A stretch of DNA of 64,000 bases from Streptococcus timonensis (GTDB lineage Bacteria; Bacillota; Bacilli; Lactobacillales; Streptococcaceae). Shown here piece after piece: positions 42,302-51,146 of the stretch (the first letter of the stretch is position 1; the number at the start of each line of letters is the position of its first letter). The translations under genes and the position numbers were made by a program. The notes under the pieces are model-generated. The model made no database searches. It was given only the letters and a program-made list of their open reading frames with translations, and was not told where the DNA came from. Location of the stretch: assembly GCF_900095845.1 (NCBI RefSeq), contig NZ_FMIX01000004.1:565501-629500 (forward strand), written 5' to 3'.

Positions 42302-44427
42302 TGTTATTGTATTTTAAAAGAGAATCATTATTTAATAATAGTGATAAGGAAAAGCTTATAGATATTGACACTGACTATTTTAAAAAAATAAAAAAAATTG
42401 AAAACAAATTGGATTCCATAACAAATGAACTATTAACCGTTTTGAATGTTGAAATGCAATCATTTTATGAAATTAATAATAAGATTGCTTTGAAGAAGCT
42501 GATGAAGTTGAAGAGAAGTATACGACAAAATAAAAAAATTAAGCAAAATTTTAGCTCATTTAAAGAGATAGATACTTTAATCAGAAAAAGAGAAATTTAT
42601 AAAGAAAAACTTGTTTCTTTAACGAATCAGCTAGAGGAAATTTTTCAAAAAAGAATAAATAATTATGATTTTTTTATGAATGATCCCTTATTTGTTAGAG
42701 CCTTAAATTACACGAATAGAGATTTTTTTGAAGAATTAAATAAAAATAAGAGAGAGAAGGCGACATTAAGCATAAGAAAAGAGAAAAGCTTGTATAACTA
42801 TATTCAAAGAGCAACAGTTAAATGTAGCCCTCTATCTTATTTCGGTACAACTGTATTTGAGGGAGATGGTTTAGACAAAATTGATAGTTTTAATAATAAT
42901 AATATTTACATTACAATATTATTATTTGCTCTATCTAATATAGATAGTACAAAGTATAAATTAAGATATAGATTCGGTCCATTGATTGAGGATAGAGGTA
43001 AGATGTTTATTTTACACGAGAAATATTTTCTATCTAGTCAGCACAAACCATGGATATTAAAAAGGGAAGATAGAGCATACCATAACTCCTTAATAGGGTT
43101 ATTTAAAATTATGTTTAATAATAATGACTCAGTTTATGGTGAATATATTGAAGATATGTTAAAAGATAGTCCTTTTTTTGACTTTGATTTTTTAGTTTCA
43201 TCTGAGTTAATTTATATAGACTTTAATTATTATTTGAAGAATCCTCAAAATCTGCTAACCCTATTGTATAACGATAAAATGTTTAGTGATAAAAAAAATC
43301 TGCTTAATTATTTGAGAGGCGAAGTCAATCCTGATATGGAGCAGATGATAAAAAAAGAGTTTCATGAGGTACTTAATTTTATTGACAATAGATCAATAAA
43401 AAAAAGATTTAAAGATTTTATAACTCGCGTCCCCCTTATTTACCATAATTCTTATTCATTAGGTAGTGTCGACAAAGAATTCAATATAGAAGTTGAATGT
43501 TTTAAGGATTTTATTGAGGAAAATACTTTATCAAAGCTCTACACAACTTGTATGGTTCAAGTATCAAGTAAGTTTGGAAATACAAATGTATTAGAACTGT
43601 TAAACTATATAAATGATCACTTTAAAGAACTAATTACTCACACAAAACCTAGTATTACCTATTCTGGTGTAAAAAAAAGTCTATTAGTTTTTTTTCAAAA
43701 AACCAATGATGGGATGATTTTAGAAAATAATTTAAATATAGGATTAGGGGTTCTTTCAAGAGAATTGTCATACTTAAAATCTTATAACTTTGATATTTTT
43801 CAAAAGTATCATGAGAATATTCAAAAGTTGTTCAATAATGAAGCAGAGGTGTATGAATTAGTGATAGATTCTGAAAGTTCAAATAACCTTCGTGAAAGTT
43901 TTTCTAATTTTCCGAAGCTTTATTGGCCATATGATATTAAATATTTAAGTTTTAATATTGATGATAATAGATTACAATTTTTATTTAAAGGTAAGCCTAT
44001 TAATCTTATTTATACTGGTGCGGTTCCTTATCATTTATTTTTTGGAACTAAACGTTTATTGCTAGAAATTATTCACCCGTATAAAGTGAACTATGAAAGA
44101 ATGAAAAAAAGTAATGATGAAAAGAGGAAGAAGAAGGTTTTATCTAGAAACTATTTTCAAAATATTAGTAATAAAACAAATTTTGAATTTTATCTATTTA
44201 TTCATAATTTTTTTGAGGAGAATAAACTACCAAAAGAATTTTTTTTAACGGAAAAATCTTCTTTTAGGAATAACAAACCAGTTTGGTTTTCACTTGATTC
44301 TTCAAACTCTTTAACTATTTTAAAAACTATTCTAGATAAGAGGGATTACGACTTACATGTAGCTCTTCCCAATAGTTTTGAAAGTAAGACAACAGAATAT
44401 GTAGCTTGGTTAATAGAAGGTTATTAG
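42301..44427 (+). CDS. LanB-like dehydratase, glutamylation subunit
   Basis: The protein of about 708 residues belongs to the lantibiotic dehydratase N-terminal (tRNA-Glu dependent) family. The key block IQRATVKCSPLSYFGTTVF (about 170-188) matches the R...R.SPF..FG motif. It lacks the SpaB C-terminal elimination domain, which is encoded by the next gene, so this is a split LanB as in goadsporin or thiopeptide loci. It glutamylates core Ser/Thr. The start is uncertain: GTG 42298, ATG 42301 and TTG 42307 all follow AAAGGAGGG; 42301 is shown. Confidence 0.85.
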   Translation: MLLYFKRESLFNNSDKEKLIDIDTDYFKKIKKIENKLDSITNELLTVLNVEMQSFYEINNKIALKKLMKLKRSIRQNKKIKQNFSSFKEIDTLIRKREIYKEKLVSLTNQLEEIFQKRINNYDFFMNDPLFVRALNYTNRDFFEELNKNKREKATLSIRKEKSLYNYIQRATVKCSPLSYFGTTVFEGDGLDKIDSFNNNNIYITILLFALSNIDSTKYKLRYRFGPLIEDRGKMFILHEKYFLSSQHKPWILKREDRAYHNSLIGLFKIMFNNNDSVYGEYIEDMLKDSPFFDFDFLVSSELIYIDFNYYLKNPQNLLTLLYNDKMFSDKKNLLNYLRGEVNPDMEQMIKKEFHEVLNFIDNRSIKKRFKDFITRVPLIYHNSYSLGSVDKEFNIEVECFKDFIEENTLSKLYTTCMVQVSSKFGNTNVLELLNYINDHFKELITHTKPSITYSGVKKSLLVFFQKTNDGMILENNLNIGLGVLSRELSYLKSYNFDIFQKYHENIQKLFNNEAEVYELVIDSESSNNLRESFSNFPKLYWPYDIKYLSFNIDDNRLQFLFKGKPINLIYTGAVPYHLFFGTKRLLLEIIHPYKVNYERMKKSNDEKRKKKVLSRNYFQNISNKTNFEFYLFIHNFFEENKLPKEFFLTEKSSFRNNKPVWFSLDSSNSLTILKTILDKRDYDLHVALPNSFESKTTEYVAWLIEGY

Positions 44428-44428
44428 T

Positions 44429-45124
44429 ATGTGGTACAGTTTTCATATTTATGGTATAGAAGCAATAAATTTTTTCAAAACTATTTCAAATGATAAATAT
44501 AAATCAATAAAAAAGTTTTTTATTTATTATATGGATATGGAAGGATTTCATGTTCGTTTGAGAATCTTTTTAGAAAATAAAAATAAGAAAAATGTGATTT
44601 TCAATGATTTGTCAAAGGATTTTAATGAGTACATTATTTTAGAAAAGTTATATGATCCTGAATACAATATTTTAGGAGAAAAGCTAGATACTTATGAGGA
44701 GTATTCTGCCATCTTGTCTAGAGATATTATTGAAAAAAATATATATAAACCGTCTTTTAACTTTATTAAAATAGCGATTTTTAATTTTGTTTCTGAAATT
44801 TTAGCAGATGATACATTATATTTTTTAGAAAAATATATAGATTTTTGGAAAGGTTCTTTCTTTATAAGAAAATTTCACTCAGTTGTTTCAAATTTCAATG
44901 AGGATTGTGGAGATTTGGATTATTTTGAAATACTGAATCAATATTGGATTAAGGAAGCTGAGGCTATCCGGAATAATTTAGATTATGAAAGTATCAACAG
45001 ATCATTACTATTTAAAATTTGTCATATGACTTTTAATAAATTAGGGTACACAATTGTTGATGAAGTAAATCTTTTTGAGGAAATTTTAAATGAACACCAG
45101 GGAGTAAAATATGGAAGGTATTAA
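44429..45124 (+). CDS. SpaB C-terminal-type protein, glutamate elimination subunit
   Basis: The 231-residue protein shows the thiopeptide-type biosynthesis domain: WYSFHIYGIEAINFF at the start and FHVRLRIFLENKNKK near 38-52, as in FHIRLRF motifs of these proteins. It eliminates glutamate to give dehydroalanine or dehydrobutyrine. It is one base downstream of the glutamylation subunit and overlaps the YcaO gene by 14 bases. Only one copy exists, so a separate pyridine-forming homologue appears absent. Confidence 0.83.
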   Translation: MWYSFHIYGIEAINFFKTISNDKYKSIKKFFIYYMDMEGFHVRLRIFLENKNKKNVIFNDLSKDFNEYIILEKLYDPEYNILGEKLDTYEEYSAILSRDIIEKNIYKPSFNFIKIAIFNFVSEILADDTLYFLEKYIDFWKGSFFIRKFHSVVSNFNEDCGDLDYFEILNQYWIKEAEAIRNNLDYESINRSLLFKICHMTFNKLGYTIVDEVNLFEEILNEHQGVKYGRY

Positions 45125-46343
45125 TATTCAAAATAAAGAATTGATTTCACCTAGAGGAATTAAAGGTGATGTGAGACTATTTTTAAGTAGAGTGTCAACA
45201 AAAGGATATCCTGAGCTTCCTTCCTCTATGTCAGGGGCTGGAACAAGTCCATTTAATGATAAAGACAGAGGGATCTTTCTTTCAGAGATGGAAGCTATTG
45301 AACGTATAGCGAATAGTATAAATACCAGTCGTTGTCTTGTATCTGATGCAGAGTCTCTAGGTGATTTGGCAGCAGATATGGATGAATTTCCTACTATTTC
45401 AAAAATAAGCGAGCCAGCTTCCATTAATAATGAATTTAGCTCTAAGAAGCTATTGCGATGGGTACAATCTATTGAGATACAAAGTAAAAGTCGGAAATAT
45501 ATCCCATTAGAATTCGTTTGTTTATACACAAATCGCCTATTTAATGGGGAGGGCATTACCAATCCTATATCAACTGGTATGTCCGTACATGATACTTATA
45601 CACTTGCTATTTTGAATGGAATTTATGAAGTGATTGAAAGGGATGCGATTGCTTTAACATGGTTATTGCAGTATCCTGGGAAAAGAATAACCAATAAGCC
45701 ATATGGATTAGATTTTAATGTTTTTGATAATGAGTTTTTGGGAAATACAGAGTTATATGATGTCTCAACGATTGACGGAATATATACATTTTGCTTAAAA
45801 GCCAAGAGTTATCATAATCAAAATATTTCTACAGTGTTGATGTTTGCTACTCATATTAATCCGATGGAAGCATTAAAAAAACTAAAAAAGGAATTAATTT
45901 CAGTAATCTATAGTATGGTTGAATCTAGTAAATTTTTCCCAGATATTATTAATCAGAATTATAATGATTTTGTCTCTGTGGAGCAAGGTGGCTTATATAT
46001 GGCTCATCAAAAAAATCAGGATTATTTTAACTTTTTTAATACAGCTCAAGAAATTGTTTTTGATGAAAAGTTCGATAATATATTTGAGAATGAGGGTGAA
46101 GAACTAAAATATATCAAAGGTCTGTTGAAAAATAGAAGTATTTATGTTACAGACTTAACAAATCGTGAATGTAGAGAGAGGGGCATAAAAGCTGTTAAAG
46201 TAAATATTCCATCTCTACAACCGATTTCATTTGTTCATAGAAGTAGATTTTTACGTCATAAACGCATAAAAGAGTATTCAATAGAGAAGTTGGGTCATTA
46301 TGAATTTGAAAAACTGAACTTAATGCCCCTACCCTTTTCGTAG
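45111..46343 (+). CDS. YcaO cyclodehydratase
   Basis: The 410-residue protein has the YcaO ATP-binding pattern: SEMEAIERIANS (about 58-68), STGMSVHDTYTLAILNGIYE followed by VIERDAIALTW (about 159-189). A Pro-containing C-terminus (LMPLPFS) is a reduced form of the PxPxP end seen in TOMM enzymes. It cyclises Cys, Ser or Thr side chains onto the backbone to azolines. It is coupled to the elimination gene and works with the ThiF-like and E1-like partners downstream. Confidence 0.9.
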   Translation: MEGINIQNKELISPRGIKGDVRLFLSRVSTKGYPELPSSMSGAGTSPFNDKDRGIFLSEMEAIERIANSINTSRCLVSDAESLGDLAADMDEFPTISKISEPASINNEFSSKKLLRWVQSIEIQSKSRKYIPLEFVCLYTNRLFNGEGITNPISTGMSVHDTYTLAILNGIYEVIERDAIALTWLLQYPGKRITNKPYGLDFNVFDNEFLGNTELYDVSTIDGIYTFCLKAKSYHNQNISTVLMFATHINPMEALKKLKKELISVIYSMVESSKFFPDIINQNYNDFVSVEQGGLYMAHQKNQDYFNFFNTAQEIVFDEKFDNIFENEGEELKYIKGLLKNRSIYVTDLTNRECRERGIKAVKVNIPSLQPISFVHRSRFLRHKRIKEYSIEKLGHYEFEKLNLMPLPFS

Positions 46344-46365
46344 TAGAAAGTGAGAGCAATCATTT

Positions 46366-46959
46366 ATGAAAATTATCGTTTCGGGAATCAGTACTGTACT
46401 TAATGAATTTTATAATGAAGCACAGAAAGTGTTTACTAATCAAGGTGATACCGTTTTGTATGAAGCTTATAAAATTGAAAAAAACTATTATGATAGTGAC
46501 ATATTGTTTCTTGTTTTTGATGGTATGCCATTAAATTTTTTTGAAAATCAAAGTATTTATAGTACTGGGATTATCATTCCGATTTTTATAGACTCTAGTA
46601 AATTTTACGTAGGCGGAATATTAAAGCAGTCTTATCATAAAGGGGAAGTTTGTGGGAAATGTATGCTTGGTAGAATGAAAGAATTTATTGGTGTTAGTCC
46701 GATGTATGATTGTATTTTTTCTCAAACTAATTTCAATCCAGTAATGGTTAGAAAAATAACTATTTATAATTTTATGAGAAGTCTTTTCTCATATATTATA
46801 AAATCAAACAACAAATTATGTCAAAACATCTTAGTATATTCTTTTGATATGAATACTTTTTTTACAAGTTATCAGATAGGATATACCAAGTGTCCTAATT
46901 GTGATTTTAATGATTATAACCAAATTGATAAATTATTCGACGAAATGGAGTTCTTATGA
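46366..46959 (+). CDS. Zinc-binding ThiF-like partner (ocin-ThiF type)
   Basis: The 197-residue protein has two CxxC pairs, CGKC (about 95-98) and CPNC (about 176-179), that fit a tetrahedral zinc site, and a preceding beta-alpha pattern (IIIPIFIDSSKFYVGGIL) of the ThiF-like fold. Such small proteins present the precursor to the YcaO enzyme in TOMM and thiopeptide pathways. Its end overlaps the next gene by 4 bases. Confidence 0.75.
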   Translation: MKIIVSGISTVLNEFYNEAQKVFTNQGDTVLYEAYKIEKNYYDSDILFLVFDGMPLNFFENQSIYSTGIIIPIFIDSSKFYVGGILKQSYHKGEVCGKCMLGRMKEFIGVSPMYDCIFSQTNFNPVMVRKITIYNFMRSLFSYIIKSNNKLCQNILVYSFDMNTFFTSYQIGYTKCPNCDFNDYNQIDKLFDEMEFL

Positions 46960-48437
46960 TAAGCTTTTTTAATGATCCTATGGTAAAGTTCCCCAAATAT
47001 CCGTTCTTGTTGCCAACTATTTCTATTTTTGAAGATTCTGGTTATATTTTTTATGGTTCTGTTGATGGGCCATTTAAACTTAATGGTAAGAAAACATATG
47101 AAGTTGTTTCAAAGATTATACCCTTAATCCGAAAGAAACATACTGTTTTTGAAATTATAGAAAAAACGTCTTTATCTGAAGATGTTGTATTCAAATTTCT
47201 ACAGATTTTGTATATAAAATCATGTCTAGTAGATTATGTAGAGTATGAAAGGTTGAGTTTAAATGATAAAAATCTGCTGACTTCTTTGTCTCATCATAAG
47301 AATTATCGTTCCCTAGCTGATTATAAAGTCTCTTTAGAAAAAAGAAATATTTTTATTTCATCTCACTTTCAAAAACTTGTTTCCCGATTAGCTGCCCTGC
47401 TTACGGAGGTAGGCTTTAAGATTATAGATTCAGCCAATGAAATAGATGATGATACATTGATTTTATGTATTAACAATACTACAATTATTGAAAATTACTA
47501 CCAAAATAATGAAGTGATTTATTTTGGAATTCAACGAGACTATTTACAAGTTGGTCCAGTTTTTTTTGATAAGGCAGTAAAACCGTCAATGTATATGCCA
47601 GACATTGATAGTAACAGTTTTATTAATGAATTGAATTGGTGTAGTCAAATAGCATCTATGATTATTAGTTTTTTTATGGAATGTAGCCAAACAATTCCCG
47701 TAGATCGATTTTATATTATTGATGCTAATGGAGAACTAAGTAGTACTACGAAAATTCCTTATTTTAAGAATTTTACTGGTGTAAATAAAATTGTAGCTGA
47801 ATATGAAGATTCTTGTAAATTTCTTGCAACTAAATATCTTAATAAAAATAATCATTTGGTTCACTATAAAGATTCTAATTTAAAGCTAACATTTAACAAT
47901 AATACTTCAAGTTTTTGGGAGAAGTTGCCTGTTGAACAAAAATTTAAATCTTCTAACATTGATAACCTTATAAAGAGTATTACTGATTTTAAAGAAAATA
48001 GTAATAAAAAATTTAGTCCAACTGGTGGCGCTCTAAATTCAACATTGTTATATATCATAAATTATGATGATGATGAGCTGTATGGTAGAGGAATCTATTA
48101 TTATTCAAATATAGATAAATCCTATTATAGAATTAACGATAAAGTGGACAATCCGAGTATGGAGGAAATTCTTCGACATGATTCGCATCAGTATAAGTGT
48201 ATTATCGTACCTGTAAGTGATATATCTGTTATTGCATCTAAATACAATGAATTCGCTTTTAAAGTTGCAAACTTGAATCTTGGAGTAGCTCTATCTTATA
48301 TTTTTGAAAAAGCAAGTTCAAGTAACGTTTTGGTAGATATTATATTTGAATTTGATGAGGAGCAATTGCTAAAATGTTTTTCAACGACTAATAATAGTGA
48401 AAGTATTGGATATGCAGTGGGGATAAAAAATGATTAA
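46956..48437 (+). CDS. E1-like/nitroreductase fusion of the azole machinery
   Basis: The 493-residue protein has an N-terminal precursor-recognition part (PFKLNGKKTYEVVSKI, about 30-90) and a ThiF-like middle (DTLILCINNTT, YLQVGPVFFD, about 160-210). The C-terminal half resembles the SagB-type dehydrogenase (SPTGGALNSTLLYIINYDDD near 352, GRGIYYYSN near 376, final ESIGYAVGIKND). This domain order recalls cyclodehydratase-dehydrogenase fusions of the LazF type. I infer it binds the leader and oxidises azolines. FMN-binding residues cannot be assigned by eye. Confidence 0.65.
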   Translation: MISFFNDPMVKFPKYPFLLPTISIFEDSGYIFYGSVDGPFKLNGKKTYEVVSKIIPLIRKKHTVFEIIEKTSLSEDVVFKFLQILYIKSCLVDYVEYERLSLNDKNLLTSLSHHKNYRSLADYKVSLEKRNIFISSHFQKLVSRLAALLTEVGFKIIDSANEIDDDTLILCINNTTIIENYYQNNEVIYFGIQRDYLQVGPVFFDKAVKPSMYMPDIDSNSFINELNWCSQIASMIISFFMECSQTIPVDRFYIIDANGELSSTTKIPYFKNFTGVNKIVAEYEDSCKFLATKYLNKNNHLVHYKDSNLKLTFNNNTSSFWEKLPVEQKFKSSNIDNLIKSITDFKENSNKKFSPTGGALNSTLLYIINYDDDELYGRGIYYYSNIDKSYYRINDKVDNPSMEEILRHDSHQYKCIIVPVSDISVIASKYNEFAFKVANLNLGVALSYIFEKASSSNVLVDIIFEFDEEQLLKCFSTTNNSESIGYAVGIKND

Positions 48438-49044
48438 AAAAATTGTACAAGAAACTAGAGTTTCTCTTGATAAAAAAAGATTATTACAATCATGCTTGTT
48501 TGAAGATAATTATGTAAATATTGGAGAACGATCTTTAAACTCAAGAGAATCTTTTAGAGAGTTTTCTAAGAGTGTAGCTCCAAAATCTACTTTAGAAGAT
48601 CTAATGGATTATTATGAACATTTCAAACAAAACCTTTCTCTATTTTCTTTGAGTGAAGATGATGTAAGCTTTTGTTTCGTAGATAATAAATCAATGATTT
48701 CTAGAGAGAAAAAAATTTATAAAATTATTAATAATAATGTTGAAGAAATTATATCAGAAAGTTTGATTACTAAAGATTCGCTATATATACAAGAAGAAAT
48801 GCACAATGCAACGGTTGTTATCTTTTTCTTGTGGAATACTCAAAATTTGGAAAACTTTGATACAGTTTTTTACAAGGATATTCTCTTTATCAGCGGATTT
48901 CTTGGACATCAGTTATCAATTTTAGCTACTCGAAAAGAAACTAGAGGAACAGTTTTTGCGGGAATTACACTTGTTGAATTTTTTGGTCTGACTAAGAATT
49001 CTTTGAATACCCAAATGCCAGTTTTCGCGTTTGCAGTAGAATAG
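48430..49044 (+). CDS. Second nitroreductase-like protein
   Basis: The 204-residue protein starts 8 bases inside the preceding gene. It has a RSLNSRESFREFSKSVAP motif (about 37-54), typical for the start of a nitroreductase domain. It ends RGTVFAGITLVEFFGLTK then MPVFAFAVE, like the end of SagB-type dehydrogenases. The middle is short and diverged. It may form a heterodimer with the fusion protein's nitroreductase half or be inactive. Oxidation of azolines is the expected family role. Confidence 0.65.
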   Translation: MIKKIVQETRVSLDKKRLLQSCLFEDNYVNIGERSLNSRESFREFSKSVAPKSTLEDLMDYYEHFKQNLSLFSLSEDDVSFCFVDNKSMISREKKIYKIINNNVEEIISESLITKDSLYIQEEMHNATVVIFFLWNTQNLENFDTVFYKDILFISGFLGHQLSILATRKETRGTVFAGITLVEFFGLTKNSLNTQMPVFAFAVE

Positions 49045-49053
49045 GGGATAAAA

Positions 49054-49758
49054 ATGGAAAAATTAGTTATATCTAATGTTGTTAAAACATACAAAGACAC
49101 AGTTGCTTTAAGGGATGTGAATCTAGAATTGGAAAAAGGTAAGAGGTATTTTTTACTTGGAAAAAACGGATCAGGAAAATCTACTTTAATTGATTGTATC
49201 GCAGGGCATATAAGCTATACGGGCAGTATTACTTATAATAAAAAGGTTCAATTTTATAGAGAAATAGCTTATCAACCTCAGCATTTTAATATACTAGAAA
49301 ATTTGAAAGTGTCAGAAGTAATCAATTTTTTTAAATCTTCGGTCTCGTCGTATCGGTTTGATCAGGAGCTCTATAATTTTCTTGAGATTGCTAATATTTT
49401 AAAGAAAAAGGTGAAATCTTTATCAGGTGGACAGCGTAAATCCCTATCAATATTCATTTCATTAGTAATGAATAAGAAAATTGTAATTTTGGATGAACCA
49501 TTTTCAGAGTTGGATTTTGAAAAGAAAAAAGAACTCAGTCAGTACTTATCCCAAAATTATCTTGATAAATTATTCATTGTTATTAGTCATGAATTAGAGG
49601 ATATGCAGTTATTCACGAGTGATTTGATAATTTTAGATAATGGTAATGTCAAGTGTTGTGGAGACTATAATAATCTGTTCTCTAACTATAAAGTAAATAC
49701 CATAGAAGATTTATATTTTGCAATTACTGGGAAGACAATATATGAAAAGAGGATTTAA
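49054..49758 (+). CDS. ABC transporter ATP-binding protein of the RiPP operon
   Basis: The 234-residue ATPase has Walker A GKNGSGKST (about 36-44), Q-loop (YQPQHFNILENL), signature LSGGQRKS (about 124-131), Walker B IVILDEPFSELD (about 145) and H-loop ISHE. It precedes a membrane partner by 3 bases. The pair probably exports the mature peptides or expels them for immunity. Confidence 0.92.
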   Translation: MEKLVISNVVKTYKDTVALRDVNLELEKGKRYFLLGKNGSGKSTLIDCIAGHISYTGSITYNKKVQFYREIAYQPQHFNILENLKVSEVINFFKSSVSSYRFDQELYNFLEIANILKKKVKSLSGGQRKSLSIFISLVMNKKIVILDEPFSELDFEKKKELSQYLSQNYLDKLFIVISHELEDMQLFTSDLIILDNGNVKCCGDYNNLFSNYKVNTIEDLYFAITGKTIYEKRI

Positions 49759-49761
49759 ATA

Positions 49762-50532
49762 TTGAAAAAAATATTACGGATGATTAAGTTTAGTTTTTTA
49801 GAAAATATGAGAAATTATGGAATCATTATCAGTTCAATTATTCCATCTACTGTATTTTTAATTGTTGGTTTAGCAATTAAAAATATATTAAATAATACAG
49901 ATACTATAAGTTTGTTAATCTATGGGCAATTTTTACCTATGAGTTTGATGCTACTCGCTTTATCATTCTCTTTCACTTTAAACATTAGTAGTTTTACAGA
50001 AAAAAGACAAACAAATTTTTTTAATTTTTTATCACATACTGATGTTAGTAATCTAGAATTTTATATTGGTACTTTTGTAGCTATGCTCTTGTTGTTTAAT
50101 GTATTCCAATTACCTCTTTTACTTTTGTTCTTATCAATAGTGAAAAATATGTATACTCACATTATCCCCCTTAGTATTGCTTCAAATATTATTTTTATAG
50201 TGATGTATCCATTAGGAATATTAATTTCCTTATTTATTAAGAGTGTGTCTAAAGTTAATGCAATCATGACACCTGTAAATTTGATATTGATGTTTTCAAT
50301 CTCAATGCCAACTTTATTCGCTAGTTTATTAGGGAAGGAAGTCACGATATTTTACCCGTATCTTTTTTGGAATCCCCTGATAATTTTGAATGATTTTATT
50401 TTATTTGAAATGAATATAAGTGAAAAAATGTGGTTATCCAAAGAACTCTCTCTCTTTTTATTGTTTATCTTGTTTTTTGTATTCACTTTAGTGGTTTATT
50501 GTTTGGAAAAAAGAAGAATTCGGGAAATTTGA
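49762..50532 (+). CDS. ABC transporter permease of the RiPP operon
   Basis: The 256-residue protein has about six membrane segments (20-38, 52-72, 95-125, 133-155, 165-190, 230-250), typical of ABC-2 permeases. It starts at TTG 3 bases after the ATPase; GAGG lies 9 bases upstream. It ends the enzyme operon. A large perfect hairpin follows before the precursor genes. Confidence 0.85.
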   Translation: MKKILRMIKFSFLENMRNYGIIISSIIPSTVFLIVGLAIKNILNNTDTISLLIYGQFLPMSLMLLALSFSFTLNISSFTEKRQTNFFNFLSHTDVSNLEFYIGTFVAMLLLFNVFQLPLLLLFLSIVKNMYTHIIPLSIASNIIFIVMYPLGILISLFIKSVSKVNAIMTPVNLILMFSISMPTLFASLLGKEVTIFYPYLFWNPLIILNDFILFEMNISEKMWLSKELSLFLLFILFFVFTLVVYCLEKRRIREI

Positions 50533-50575
50533 AAATATCCCCTATTAAAAAATAACTTATCTTACGATATAAATG

Positions 50576-50627
50576 TCCCCCGGTACTAGCAGGTTAAATT
50601 CTATTTTAACCTGCTAGTACCGGGGGA
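50576..50627. repeat. Perfect 23-bp inverted repeat between transporter and precursors
   Basis: TCCCCCGGTACTAGCAGG and the following TTAAA (50576-50598) are exactly complementary to 50605-50627, with a 6-base loop. The stem is GC-rich in an AT-rich region. No T-run follows on the plus strand, so it is not a standard terminator. It may stabilise or process the mRNA, separating enzyme and precursor levels. Confidence 0.85.
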
Positions 50628-50720
50628 GATTAAAAATACGTGAATTGTAATTGAGAGCGGTGATAATCTTATGCAACAGTTAATGTATTTTTAAATTATA
50701 AAGAGAGGAGGAATAGAATA

Positions 50721-50894
50721 ATGGAACATATTCTAGAAGAAATAAATCCATTTATTACTGAAGAACTTTTTTTGGAAGAACAGTTAGAAATGGATAATAT
50801 GGCAGCTTCATGGGGCACTATTAGCTCAGCAAGTTCAGGTTCTTGTCCAGCATCAACGGTTGCTTCAGCTTCTTCAGCTTCTAGTATTGGGTAA
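50721..50894 (+). CDS. RiPP precursor peptide 1 (57 aa)
   Basis: GAGAGGAGG precedes the ATG. The 57-residue peptide has an acidic leader ending LEEQLEMDNMA and a core rich in Ser, Ala and Gly with one Cys (Cys42) in GSGSCP-like context (SGSCPAS). Leaders of thiopeptide-type precursors also end near MA before a Ser/Thr/Cys-rich core. The core offers about 13 Ser, three Thr and one Cys for dehydration or azole formation. Cleavage after the Ala of DNMA is a guess. Confidence 0.85.
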   Translation: MEHILEEINPFITEELFLEEQLEMDNMAASWGTISSASSGSCPASTVASASSASSIG

Positions 50895-50931
50895 TAATGA
50901 CATCAGAAAAATATTTTAGAAAAGGATAAAA

Positions 50932-51111
50932 ATGGAAAATATTATTGATATTGAATTAGTAAGCTCAACGGACCTTTTTGTAGAGGAACAGTTGGAAATG
51001 GATAATATGGCTGGAACATGGGGTTCTGCTTCATCATTTTCCTCTGCATCGACTTTTGGAAGTTGTACAGCTACTGCTTCAAGCGCAGGCAGTGCATCGT
51101 CCTTCGGTTAG
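50932..51111 (+). CDS. RiPP precursor peptide 2 (59 aa)
   Basis: The ATG follows AAAAGGATAAAA. The 59-residue peptide shares VEEQLEMDNMAGTWG with the first precursor's EEQLEMDNMAASWG. Its core (SASSFSSASTFGSCTATASS and a SAGSASSFG end) has one Cys in GSC and many Ser. The shared leader indicates recognition by the same enzymes. Confidence 0.87.
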   Translation: MENIIDIELVSSTDLFVEEQLEMDNMAGTWGSASSFSSASTFGSCTATASSAGSASSFG

Positions 51112-51146
51112 TTTGATTAATTTATCATAGAAAAAGGGTATTGAAA

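Noticed and set aside
45128..45562. Long minus-strand frame opposite YcaO
   Set aside because: It is the complement of a well-supported YcaO gene and has no ribosome site or family features.
50576..50627. Rho-independent terminator
   Set aside because: The stem is perfect but no T-run follows on either useful side.
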